A stretch of DNA of 64,000 nt from positions 1,922,001 through 1,986,000 of the forward strand of contig NZ_CP042171.1 in assembly GCF_005938645.2 (NCBI RefSeq), read 5' to 3'. Below are positions 57,297-64,000 of the stretch, in pieces (the stretch's first letter is position 1; the number at the start of each line of letters is the position of its first letter). Source of the stretch: Pedobacter sp. KBS0701. Lineage in GTDB: Bacteria > Bacteroidota > Bacteroidia > Sphingobacteriales > Sphingobacteriaceae. A program made the position numbers and the translations under genes. The notes under the pieces were generated by a model that did no database searches, was not told the origin of the DNA, and worked only from the letters and a program-made list of their open reading frames with translations.

Positions 57297-57512
57297 ATGA
57301 AAAAAAAGTTTTTTTTAGAAGATCTTTCTAATGAGGACATGTTTTCCTCTTTTGAAAATCACAAACTCCCTACCTTGGCCTCCTCAAATCTAAGAGGAGG
57401 AACTTCGACTACCTTATGTAAAACAGACGAGGGCTTTTTAGACAGAGATACTGAAGGTCCAACTGCAGAAAACCTCAAAGACAAAACTTGCGTCCCTAAA
57501 GTCCCTGACTAA
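57297..57512 (+). CDS. RiPP precursor peptide 1 (GG leader, grasp-with-spasm type)
   Basis: The 71-residue peptide has a leader with 'LEDLSNEDMFSSFE', then Gly34-Gly35, and a 36-residue core beginning 'TSTTLCKTDEG'. The double Gly is the expected cut site of the C39-peptidase exporter encoded downstream. The core contains two Cys (41 and near the end), several Asp/Glu and Thr/Ser/Lys, the residue types linked by ATP-grasp enzymes in graspetides. It is the first of three paralogues, 160 bases before the second. High confidence in precursor status rests on paralogy and context. Confidence 0.88.
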   Translation: MKKKFFLEDLSNEDMFSSFENHKLPTLASSNLRGGTSTTLCKTDEGFLDRDTEGPTAENLKDKTCVPKVPD

Positions 57513-57672
57513 TTGCTTTAACTAACTTTAATTTGTTAAACGTAACTTCTGCTGCAAGATGCGCAACATGAAGTTTATTGAGTTCAGCTACTGGTTGTTC
57601 TAAAAGAATAATCTAAAAATTTGAGCTGCGCAAGTCTTATTTAAATTATTAACCCTTAAAAATTTTTAAACA

Positions 57673-57894
57673 ATGAAAAAAAACATTGAACTGGAAAGCC
57701 TATCTAATGAGGATATTTTCGGAACTTTCGAAAAAAGTAGACTTAACACTTTGGCAACAAGTAATATCAAAGGTGGCACAAGTACAACTCTATGCAAAAC
57801 AGACGAAAGTGCTTTAGATGAAGATACTTATCACTCACAGGAAAGTCTTAAAGATAAAAGATGCTCAGGAACTATAACTGAACCACTTCCTTAA
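57673..57894 (+). CDS. RiPP precursor peptide 2
   Basis: The 73-residue peptide repeats the leader motif ('LESLSNEDIFGTFE'), Gly34-Gly35 and core start 'TSTTLCKTDES'. The core ('ALDEDTYHSQESLKDKRC') keeps the spacing of acidic residues and the second Cys of its siblings. Variation is greatest in the last ten residues. It follows precursor 1 after a 160-base non-coding gap and precedes precursor 3 by 14 bases, so 2 and 3 share a transcript. Confidence 0.88.
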   Translation: MKKNIELESLSNEDIFGTFEKSRLNTLATSNIKGGTSTTLCKTDESALDEDTYHSQESLKDKRCSGTITEPLP

Positions 57895-57908
57895 CCGTAT
57901 TTAAAATC

Positions 57909-58121
57909 ATGAAAAAATTAGAAGATTTAACAAACAAAGATTTGTTTTCGACCTTTGAGGATCATAAAGTAACTAGACTTCAATCAACGAATTTGAGAGG
58001 CGGAACGAGTACTGCCTTATGCAAAACAGACCAAAACCTAGCTGATCCCGATTCTGAGGCTTCTCAAGAAAACCCTAAGGATAGTCGCTGTAAAAAGGTT
58101 ACCCCTCCTGTTCCAGACTAA
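57909..58121 (+). CDS. RiPP precursor peptide 3
   Basis: The 70-residue peptide has a shorter leader ('LEDLTNKDLFSTFE'), Gly31-Gly32 and core 'TSTALCKTDQNLADPDSEA'. The second Cys lies in 'KDSRCKK'. A Thr to Ala change at core position 4 and Pro after Asp distinguish it from the other two, suggesting diversification around a fixed ring scaffold. A hairpin at 58176-58204 follows before the receptor gene. Confidence 0.88.
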   Translation: MKKLEDLTNKDLFSTFEDHKVTRLQSTNLRGGTSTALCKTDQNLADPDSEASQENPKDSRCKKVTPPVPD

Positions 58122-58175
58122 ATAAGTTCGGTACACAGATCGCGAGTCTGTTATTTATTTTTGAAATAAAGATGT

Positions 58176-58204
58176 ATTACAGGGAGTCTTGGATTCCTTG
58201 TAAT
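58176..58204 (+). terminator. 13-bp hairpin between precursors and receptor gene (attenuator or processing site)
   Basis: ATTACAGGGAGTC pairs over all 13 positions (two G-U) with GATTCCTTGTAAT around a TTG loop. No T-tract follows, so it is not a standard terminator. It may stabilise the precursor mRNA or reduce transcription into the exporter genes. Confidence 0.45.
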
Positions 58205-58247
58205 ATTCCATATTTAAATTCTCTCTTATTTGTTATCTTTTCCTTCT

Positions 58248-60626
58248 ATGCGATTGCTCTTGCTTATCTTTTGTGCATTAATTTGCTGTAGTCCATTATT
58301 TGCCCAGCAATCTTTAAAAGTAGCTGGTTCCATTAGGGATTCTTCTTCACTAAAACAGATCCCTGGGGCGGTAGTACTTGCTAAAATCACCGGTCCCGGT
58401 TTCCAGACAAAGACATCTAACTTAATTACCAACTCGGAGGGTTCTTATTCTTTAAATATTCCGAGAAATCACCAATTGAGCATGCAGATTAATTCGATCG
58501 GCTATAAAAGTAAAATTATAGATCTGGTGGTTAATAGGGATACCACAATAAATATTTTGCTAGGACCGGCAATTATTGAACTCAAGGAGGTAAAAATAAC
58601 CGACCGTTCAAAAGGTCAGCTTAAGTTAGTTCCAGGAGGCTTTAATATAATTACAGATACCAAAGCATTCTCACCATCGACATTCGTATCAACATATTTA
58701 AAGTATGTTCCTGGAATTACGGTTTCACCTAAGGGTTCAATTTCTTTTTTAGGTAATGACTTAAAAGTTTATGTAGATGGAATTTTTGTAAACTTATCTG
58801 GACAAGACCTGCTTAACTATCTTCATCAACTGACGGTAACCGATCTTGCGAGCATTGATATTCTTACTGAACCTGGTGCTAGTTACGATGCAAACAGCGG
58901 TAGCATCATTAATTTTAGAACCAAAAAGTTTCTCGCCGTTGGACTTCAAAATATTCTAGGTTTAGGCCTGACAACACATGATAAAGCCTACGTAAATAAT
59001 TCTATGCAGTTCAGCAGGGGCAAATTCCGTATTGTTGGAAGTGTCCTGGCAAATCACAGTAATTTTTATGACAATACTTACTCTAGTTTAGTATCCAGTT
59101 CAATGCCGAATATAAATTCAGAGCAGGTACTAAATTTAGCAGAAACGCCACAAAATAATTTAGGATTAGATCTACGTGTAGACTATCGAGTGAATAAGAG
59201 TCTTCAAACTGGCTTTGATATATCTACCGATTTTGTGTCAAGTAATTACGACTATTCATACCATATTGTCAACAACAATGTAGCCAAATCTATCGCAACA
59301 AATTTTGATTCTGACGATAGAAGAACCAAAATAAGCGGTTATTTTCAAGTAGACTTGAAAAAAGGACAATTTCAAATTGATTTCTCGCACATTAACCAAA
59401 ATGGAAATAGTGAGGTTATTAATAATTTGAAACCATTAACTAATCCGGGTTCCGGCATCACGACATTTAACTCCACTAGAAATGAAAATTATTTTATTAA
59501 CCTTAAACAGACACATAAGTTTAGCGATAAACTTTCAATTACTGCTGGGTTAAAGTATACTAATAATCGTTTGAATAATAATTTTTCACCTGCGTTACAA
59601 GGAGTAGTTGAATCATCAATGACCGATTATAAAGAAGATATTTACGCGGCTTTTATTGAATCATCTTTAACTACGAAAAAGTTCTCCTTTCAGATAGGTC
59701 TCCGGGCGGAACACACCAATCTTCTTGTTATACAGGAAAAATCTTCACTGCAAACAAATAAAATTACTTACTCCAATTTGTTTCCCAATGTTGTATTCGT
59801 TATTCCAAAATTAATTGGCATTAAAACCCATATATTTTTTAATAGTGGAATCTCAAGACCAAATTATAGTCAGTACTTGCCGTTCCCAGAGAACTTTAAT
59901 TTAAATGCTGTCGCGTACAATGTCGGAAATGTCAATCTAAAAGCTGCGACTACATATGGGTACGGGCTTAAGTTCAATAAAAATTTTGAGAAAGACTATT
60001 CAATAATAGCTATCTTAAAAAATACTAAAGGAATTAATCCGGTAATATCACTACCGTTTATAATTCAGGGTTCTATTTTCAACGCGCCGGTTAACCTTAA
60101 TGATATAAATGTATACGGCCTTACTCTGATTTTAAGTAAACAATGGAAATCGTCGAGCATTACGGTTTCACCAGTATACGAAAAAAGATTTTTAAAAACT
60201 TCCGATGTTGCTTATGAGAATCAAAATTTATCAGTCAGTCTTAATGGAATAAATTATTTCGCAATTCACGCAAATTATAACTTCGAACCTATTTCAAAAT
60301 TTTATGCCTCAGTAAATATCAGCTATGGGACTCGGCAGAACCAACCTGTGGGTATTCAGAGGGGATCAGGTTATTCTTCAATCAATGTAAGCCGGGGGGT
60401 TTTCAAAGACAAACTAAGTGTTAGTCTTGAGTTATCTGATCCATTTAATTGGTCCAGAAATTTTACTTACCAAAATTTTAACGGAGTATCTTTCGATAAT
60501 CAAAATAAACCAGAGACTAGAATGCTTTACTTTTCTGCATCCTACACAATCGGCAGACTTAAACGGAGTAAAGCAAGTAGTTTTAGTTTTGAAGACGATT
60601 CAAGACTTGAAGAATTCAGAAAATAA
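58248..60626 (+). CDS. Outer-membrane TonB-dependent-receptor-like beta-barrel protein
   Basis: ATG 58248 gives a clean signal peptide ('LLLIFCALICCSPLFAQ') and 792 residues; a TTG six codons upstream is less likely. The mature protein opens with a carboxypeptidase-regulatory-like domain ('VAGSIRDSSSLKQIPGAVV', about 22-105). A plug domain follows (to about 225; 'VYVDGIFVNLSGQDLLNYL', 'GASYDANSGSIINFRTKK'), then a large beta-barrel. It belongs to the 'outer membrane beta-barrel family' of receptors. It sits between precursors and exporter and may take the product across the outer membrane or re-import it. The direction is unknown. Confidence 0.88.
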   Translation: MRLLLLIFCALICCSPLFAQQSLKVAGSIRDSSSLKQIPGAVVLAKITGPGFQTKTSNLITNSEGSYSLNIPRNHQLSMQINSIGYKSKIIDLVVNRDTTINILLGPAIIELKEVKITDRSKGQLKLVPGGFNIITDTKAFSPSTFVSTYLKYVPGITVSPKGSISFLGNDLKVYVDGIFVNLSGQDLLNYLHQLTVTDLASIDILTEPGASYDANSGSIINFRTKKFLAVGLQNILGLGLTTHDKAYVNNSMQFSRGKFRIVGSVLANHSNFYDNTYSSLVSSSMPNINSEQVLNLAETPQNNLGLDLRVDYRVNKSLQTGFDISTDFVSSNYDYSYHIVNNNVAKSIATNFDSDDRRTKISGYFQVDLKKGQFQIDFSHINQNGNSEVINNLKPLTNPGSGITTFNSTRNENYFINLKQTHKFSDKLSITAGLKYTNNRLNNNFSPALQGVVESSMTDYKEDIYAAFIESSLTTKKFSFQIGLRAEHTNLLVIQEKSSLQTNKITYSNLFPNVVFVIPKLIGIKTHIFFNSGISRPNYSQYLPFPENFNLNAVAYNVGNVNLKAATTYGYGLKFNKNFEKDYSIIAILKNTKGINPVISLPFIIQGSIFNAPVNLNDINVYGLTLILSKQWKSSSITVSPVYEKRFLKTSDVAYENQNLSVSLNGINYFAIHANYNFEPISKFYASVNISYGTRQNQPVGIQRGSGYSSINVSRGVFKDKLSVSLELSDPFNWSRNFTYQNFNGVSFDNQNKPETRMLYFSASYTIGRLKRSKASSFSFEDDSRLEEFRK

Positions 60627-60662
60627 TATTCTCGCTCTCTGTCACTACATTTCACAATTTAA

Positions 60663-63005
60663 ATGAAATTCTTTAAAAAATTCCCTCATTTCCAACAGTT
60701 AGAATCTAATGACTGTGGCCCCGCCTGTTTAAAAATTATTTTTGAACACTATGGATATTCAGTGCCATTCAAAGAAATCCGTAATAAAAGTAAGCTTGAT
60801 TGGAAAGGTACAAGTCTCTATCGTATAGAAACAATTGCTAAAGAATACAAATTCAAGACTATTGCGATTAGCTGCTCTTGGGAAAAATTCTCAAAGGAAG
60901 CGATATTACCGGCAATTGCGATGATAAACCAGCGTCATTATGCAGTCGTTTATAAGATCACTTCCGCACATGTATGCGTTTCTGATCCGGCAATAGGTAG
61001 ATTAAAATATACTATAGAGGATTTCAAGCGAATCTGGGAAACGGAATCTGGAGATGGAATTGCTCTTTTGCTGCACCCTACTGAAAAATATCGATCCCAA
61101 GAGACAAGCTATCAGAAAAGCCGCGATTTTTCTGATGAAGTTAGAAAATACATAAACAAAAATCAGCGTGCTTTTATATACATATTCTGCGGCCTGTTAA
61201 TGGGCAGTGCAATCCAGTTATTATTACCTTTTTCAACACAAATTATCGTTGACGAGGGGATCGGTAATAAAAACTTAAGTCTTATTGTTATTATTTGTCT
61301 AGGACAGATGATGTTTCTACTATCAAGAGCTGTAATCGATCTTATCAGACGTTGGATATTAATACATCTAGCAACCATATTCAATATTTCCTTAATTCAT
61401 AATTTCCTGCTTAAGCTTATTAAACTACCACTAGCATATTTTGAGTTTAGGTCTCACGGCGATTTACTACAACGGGTTGAAGACCATAAAAGGATAGACA
61501 GACTTATTAACTCATCATCACTAAATGCTGCATTTTCATTAATTACATTTATACTATATGGAATTATACTTCTGATCTACAACAAATATATATTCATATT
61601 TTTCATTTTGTTTAGTATCATATATTTCGCTTATAACGTTTATTTCACAAAATATAGAGAGTTATTAGATTATAAACGCTTCCAGAAATCTTCGGAAGCA
61701 AATGATTCTATATTTCAAATGATATTTGGAATAAATGAAATCAAAATATATCAGGCCGAATCACTTAAACTACACGAATGGAAACGCGTTCAGCATTCAA
61801 TATTTAAGATAAATATCCAGTCAGCACGTTATTTAAATTTCCAGGAAGTTGGAAGCCTGGTACTTAGCGAAGGGAAAAACTTTGCAATCTTATTTTATTG
61901 TAGTTACCTAGTTATACAAGGACATCTTACCTTGGGAATGATGTTGTCTGTTCAATACATCATCGGACTGTTAAACGTTCCTTTATTTGAATTTATCAGA
62001 TTTCTGAACGATTATACAGAGGCTAAAGCGTCATATGAAAGAATTGTAGATATTTATGATTTTCCAGATGAGCAGAGTGAAATCGCCGCCGGAGAAGAAA
62101 AACATATTTCACCATATTTCCCACAGCCGTTGGGACAGGTCGCTTATGAAGAAGAATTGTTTAACCTTAAAAGTGCTAGCATTGATTTCTCCAACAGAAA
62201 AACCAATGCTGTATTCGCCGACTCCAGTGACGTCGCTTCGAATCCGACACGCGAGTTTGCGCTTAACATCGAGAATGCTTCTTTTACTTATCAAAAATCT
62301 TACGGCGGCGATGATGAAATATTCGGATTACAGGAAATAAACTTCAAATTGGAAGCTGGAAAAAAACTTGCTATAGTAGGTTCCAGCGGAAGTGGAAAGA
62401 CTACCTTACTTAAATTATTACTGAGATTTTATCCACTTGATTCTGGAAATATTTCCGTAAATGATGAAGATTTTTATAAAGTTCCAGTCGAAGAATGGAG
62501 AAGCTTGTGCAGTTCGGTAATGCAGGATGGATATATATTTTCAGATACAATAGCTAACAACATAGCGTTGGGCGATCCTAACCCCTGTAATGAGAAAGTA
62601 CAAAGGGCTGCGAAATTAGCAGAAATACATGATTTTATCTTCACTATGCCCGGTAAATTTGAAACGTTTATAGGAAATAATGGGCAAGGATTAAGCCAGG
62701 GTCAAAAACAGCGCATTCTCATTGCAAGAGCAATTTATAAAGATTCACCTTTCTTTTTCTTCGATGAAGCAACTTCCTCCCTGGATTCGCTTAATGAAAG
62801 GAATATCATGGACAATATCTACAATCACTTATCCAGAAAAACTATGATAATTATTGCCCATAGACTGAGTACGGTAGTAAAAGCCGATGAGATCTTAGTT
62901 ATGGATAAGGGCAGGATTGTTGAAAGAGGTACTCACCGGGAACTGGTGGAAAACCGGGGTTATTATTTTAATCTTGTTAAAAATCAACTGGAACTAGCAA
63001 AGTAA
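60663..63005 (+). CDS. C39-peptidase ABC exporter (PCAT-type)
   Basis: The 780-residue protein combines leader peptidase, membrane and ATPase domains. The C39 domain has Gln12, Cys18 in 'NDCGPACL', His92 and Asp108, so it should cut after the GG of the precursors. The membrane domain runs from about 165 to 450. The ATPase has Walker A at 573-581 ('GSSGSGKTT'), signature 'LSQGQKQRI' and 'FFFFDEATSSLDS'. A linker of about 60 extra residues (473-535), rich in polar residues, separates the membrane and ATPase domains. The stop overlaps the next start by one base. Confidence 0.95.
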   Translation: MKFFKKFPHFQQLESNDCGPACLKIIFEHYGYSVPFKEIRNKSKLDWKGTSLYRIETIAKEYKFKTIAISCSWEKFSKEAILPAIAMINQRHYAVVYKITSAHVCVSDPAIGRLKYTIEDFKRIWETESGDGIALLLHPTEKYRSQETSYQKSRDFSDEVRKYINKNQRAFIYIFCGLLMGSAIQLLLPFSTQIIVDEGIGNKNLSLIVIICLGQMMFLLSRAVIDLIRRWILIHLATIFNISLIHNFLLKLIKLPLAYFEFRSHGDLLQRVEDHKRIDRLINSSSLNAAFSLITFILYGIILLIYNKYIFIFFILFSIIYFAYNVYFTKYRELLDYKRFQKSSEANDSIFQMIFGINEIKIYQAESLKLHEWKRVQHSIFKINIQSARYLNFQEVGSLVLSEGKNFAILFYCSYLVIQGHLTLGMMLSVQYIIGLLNVPLFEFIRFLNDYTEAKASYERIVDIYDFPDEQSEIAAGEEKHISPYFPQPLGQVAYEEELFNLKSASIDFSNRKTNAVFADSSDVASNPTREFALNIENASFTYQKSYGGDDEIFGLQEINFKLEAGKKLAIVGSSGSGKTTLLKLLLRFYPLDSGNISVNDEDFYKVPVEEWRSLCSSVMQDGYIFSDTIANNIALGDPNPCNEKVQRAAKLAEIHDFIFTMPGKFETFIGNNGQGLSQGQKQRILIARAIYKDSPFFFFDEATSSLDSLNERNIMDNIYNHLSRKTMIIIAHRLSTVVKADEILVMDKGRIVERGTHRELVENRGYYFNLVKNQLELAK

Positions 63006-63451
63006 TGAAGAAACTTTATACAACAACCGTAGTGCTTTATCTAACGTGTACAATACTTTTATTGACTTATCTTATCTCAGTAAAAGTTTCGATTACTAGC
63101 CTCTATAATGGGCAAGTGATTACTCTTAACGAGCTAAAGGATCAAAGCCTTAATAAAAGTTTAGCCAGTGTAATTTTTAAGTCAGATACTGAAGTAAAGT
63201 TTAATAAAGATAGTCAGGTTTTATTTGCTTATAAAACAGTATTAAATGATTCGCTTACATCATCGCAAGTCGAGGTCGAAAGCCTTGATGGAAAGGGTGC
63301 CAAGGGTGAGTGGGTAATAAGGTTTAATAAAAACTTTGTACCAGCCAAAAAAGACAACGGAAAAATATACGAACCGAAAGTTATAGTTCGCGATAAAAGC
63401 CCAATTTATAAAGTTTTATTGAAAAGTATTTTTAACCCATTTAATAAATGA
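63005..63451 (+). CDS. Membrane-anchored protein in the exporter operon
   Basis: The 148-residue protein has one membrane segment at about 8-27 and a periplasmic part with mixed beta strands ('ASVIFKSDTEVKFNKDSQVL', 'GEWVIRFNKNFVPAKKDNGK'). It overlaps both neighbours (TAATG and ATGA), so it is translated with them. I do not recognise a family. Its place and topology fit a very short periplasmic adaptor, a chaperone or an immunity protein. It lacks the long coiled coil of HlyD proteins. Confidence 0.75.
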   Translation: MKKLYTTTVVLYLTCTILLLTYLISVKVSITSLYNGQVITLNELKDQSLNKSLASVIFKSDTEVKFNKDSQVLFAYKTVLNDSLTSSQVEVESLDGKGAKGEWVIRFNKNFVPAKKDNGKIYEPKVIVRDKSPIYKVLLKSIFNPFNK

Positions 63452-64000
63452 TTTTAATTTTTACCCAAAATTTTGAACCCTCGACCGATAAAGTTATAGA
63501 GTGGCTTAAATATTATAATAAGCCTTACATTCGGGTTAATTGTAATACCGATGCAATCAAGGATGTCTGTTTTGAGCTTTTAGATGAAGCGATAGATTCA
63601 CAGGAAGGAGAAATTCCGAAGATACATATAGATAAGGTTGTTAAAAAATTAACAATTGGCCTGACGTCAGGCATTTCTATCGACCTTAAAACGATAACAA
63701 GCGTATGGTACAGACGTGGAGGAATGCCTTCCTATGACACCAGTTCTGTAAGTTTAGAAGCTCTTAAATCCAGTTTTTTTGTGCAGAAGACAAGGGAATA
63801 TATGCGTGAGGAATACGATGAAATTGTTCGTTACATATATTTTTATTTATTCGAAAATCCTAGGATAAGGTCTCTTGGAAATCCTTATCGTACGGGTTCT
63901 GACAAGCCTCGGTGTCTTACTATTGCGAACCTTTTTGGCTTAAAAATCCCAGACATGTATATAACTTCTAATAAAAGTAATTTACGGTCACTATTAACTA
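63448..64000 (+). CDS. gwsG: ATP-grasp peptide maturase, grasp-with-spasm system (3' end beyond window)
   Basis: An open frame from ATG 63448 (within ATGA of the previous gene) runs to the window end, 184 codons. It opens 'ILIFTQNFEPSTDKVIEWL' and has 'TSVWYRRGGMPSYD' near residues 90-103, then 'PRCLTIANLFGLKIPDMYITSNK'. These are the N-terminal features of the GwsG ATP-grasp maturases related to microviridin ligases. Such enzymes form ester or amide links between Asp/Glu and Ser/Thr/Lys side chains. The nucleotide-binding core lies outside the window. Confidence 0.85.
   Translation, partial: MILIFTQNFEPSTDKVIEWLKYYNKPYIRVNCNTDAIKDVCFELLDEAIDSQEGEIPKIHIDKVVKKLTIGLTSGISIDLKTITSVWYRRGGMPSYDTSSVSLEALKSSFFVQKTREYMREEYDEIVRYIYFYLFENPRIRSLGNPYRTGSDKPRCLTIANLFGLKIPDMYITSNKSNLRSLLT

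Noticed and set aside
63005-63451. HlyD-type adaptor for the exporter
   Set aside because: Topology fits, but the protein is far too short and lacks the coiled coil and lipoyl-like halves; left as unknown.

Overview
The window looks like a chromosomal segment of a Bacteroidota bacterium, most likely a Sphingobacteriaceae member close to Pedobacter. The grounds are AT-rich DNA, few Shine-Dalgarno sequences, TAnnTTTG-type -7 elements, loose lipoprotein signals, a GOB-like metallo-beta-lactamase, futalosine-type menaquinone genes, GH92/GH95/GH125 enzymes and a grasp-with-spasm peptide cluster. This placement is inferred from gene content; no rRNA or marker phylogeny was available.

1-4.7 kb holds a serine hydrolase cut by the window edge, a RidA-fold lipoprotein, an alpha/beta hydrolase, a subclass B3 metallo-beta-lactamase and a gene of unknown function broken by one in-frame TAA. 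4.8-6.2 kb holds a Thg1-like 3'-5' polymerase overlapping a polynucleotide-kinase-like P-loop protein, then a bidirectional terminator and tRNA-Ser(UGA). 6.3-17.3 kb is mostly housekeeping: YihY/BrkB, a thioesterase, MltG, a PASTA protein, Ddl, a Crp/Fnr regulator, a DUF983 protein, CutC, a glycosylasparaginase, and an omega-amidase/methionine aminotransferase pair. 17.5-22.6 kb holds an ApbE-DUF2271 fusion with a PepSY membrane protein, a Bcr/CflA pump, a queuosine-precursor transporter and a lipoprotein.

22.6-29.5 kb is a sulfur amino acid block: a SAM-I riboswitch ahead of metY-metX-hom, and a second Cys/Met-metabolism PLP enzyme further on. 30.4-33.9 kb holds mqnE, a histidine phosphatase, mqnA and a ribosome-hibernation factor. 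34.5-40.7 kb holds mutS, an NlpC/P60 lipoprotein, two thioredoxin-fold proteins and a DUF1624 membrane protein. 41-50.4 kb is a glycan-trimming group (GH125, GH95, GH92) with a GAF histidine kinase. 50.5-54.2 kb holds a small membrane protein, a DUF1275 protein and a large lipoprotein of unknown function.

From 54.2 kb the window becomes accessory DNA. It contains a 195-bp element with 17-bp terminal inverted repeats, tRNA-3'-end-like debris, a decayed short-chain dehydrogenase, and a DUF2975/XRE pair behind a striking 35-bp inverted repeat. It ends in a RiPP cluster: three paralogous GG-leader precursors, an outer-membrane TonB-type receptor, a C39-peptidase ABC exporter, a small membrane-anchored protein and the start of an ATP-grasp maturase of the grasp-with-spasm type. 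The cluster runs off the right edge, where the SPASM partner would be expected.

The longer intergenic stretches carry dispersed repeats: a roughly 0.5-kb MITE-like element in two copies, many small palindromes whose ends read GTCAT...ATGAC, a partial gene duplication and a tandem of roughly 180-193-bp units.
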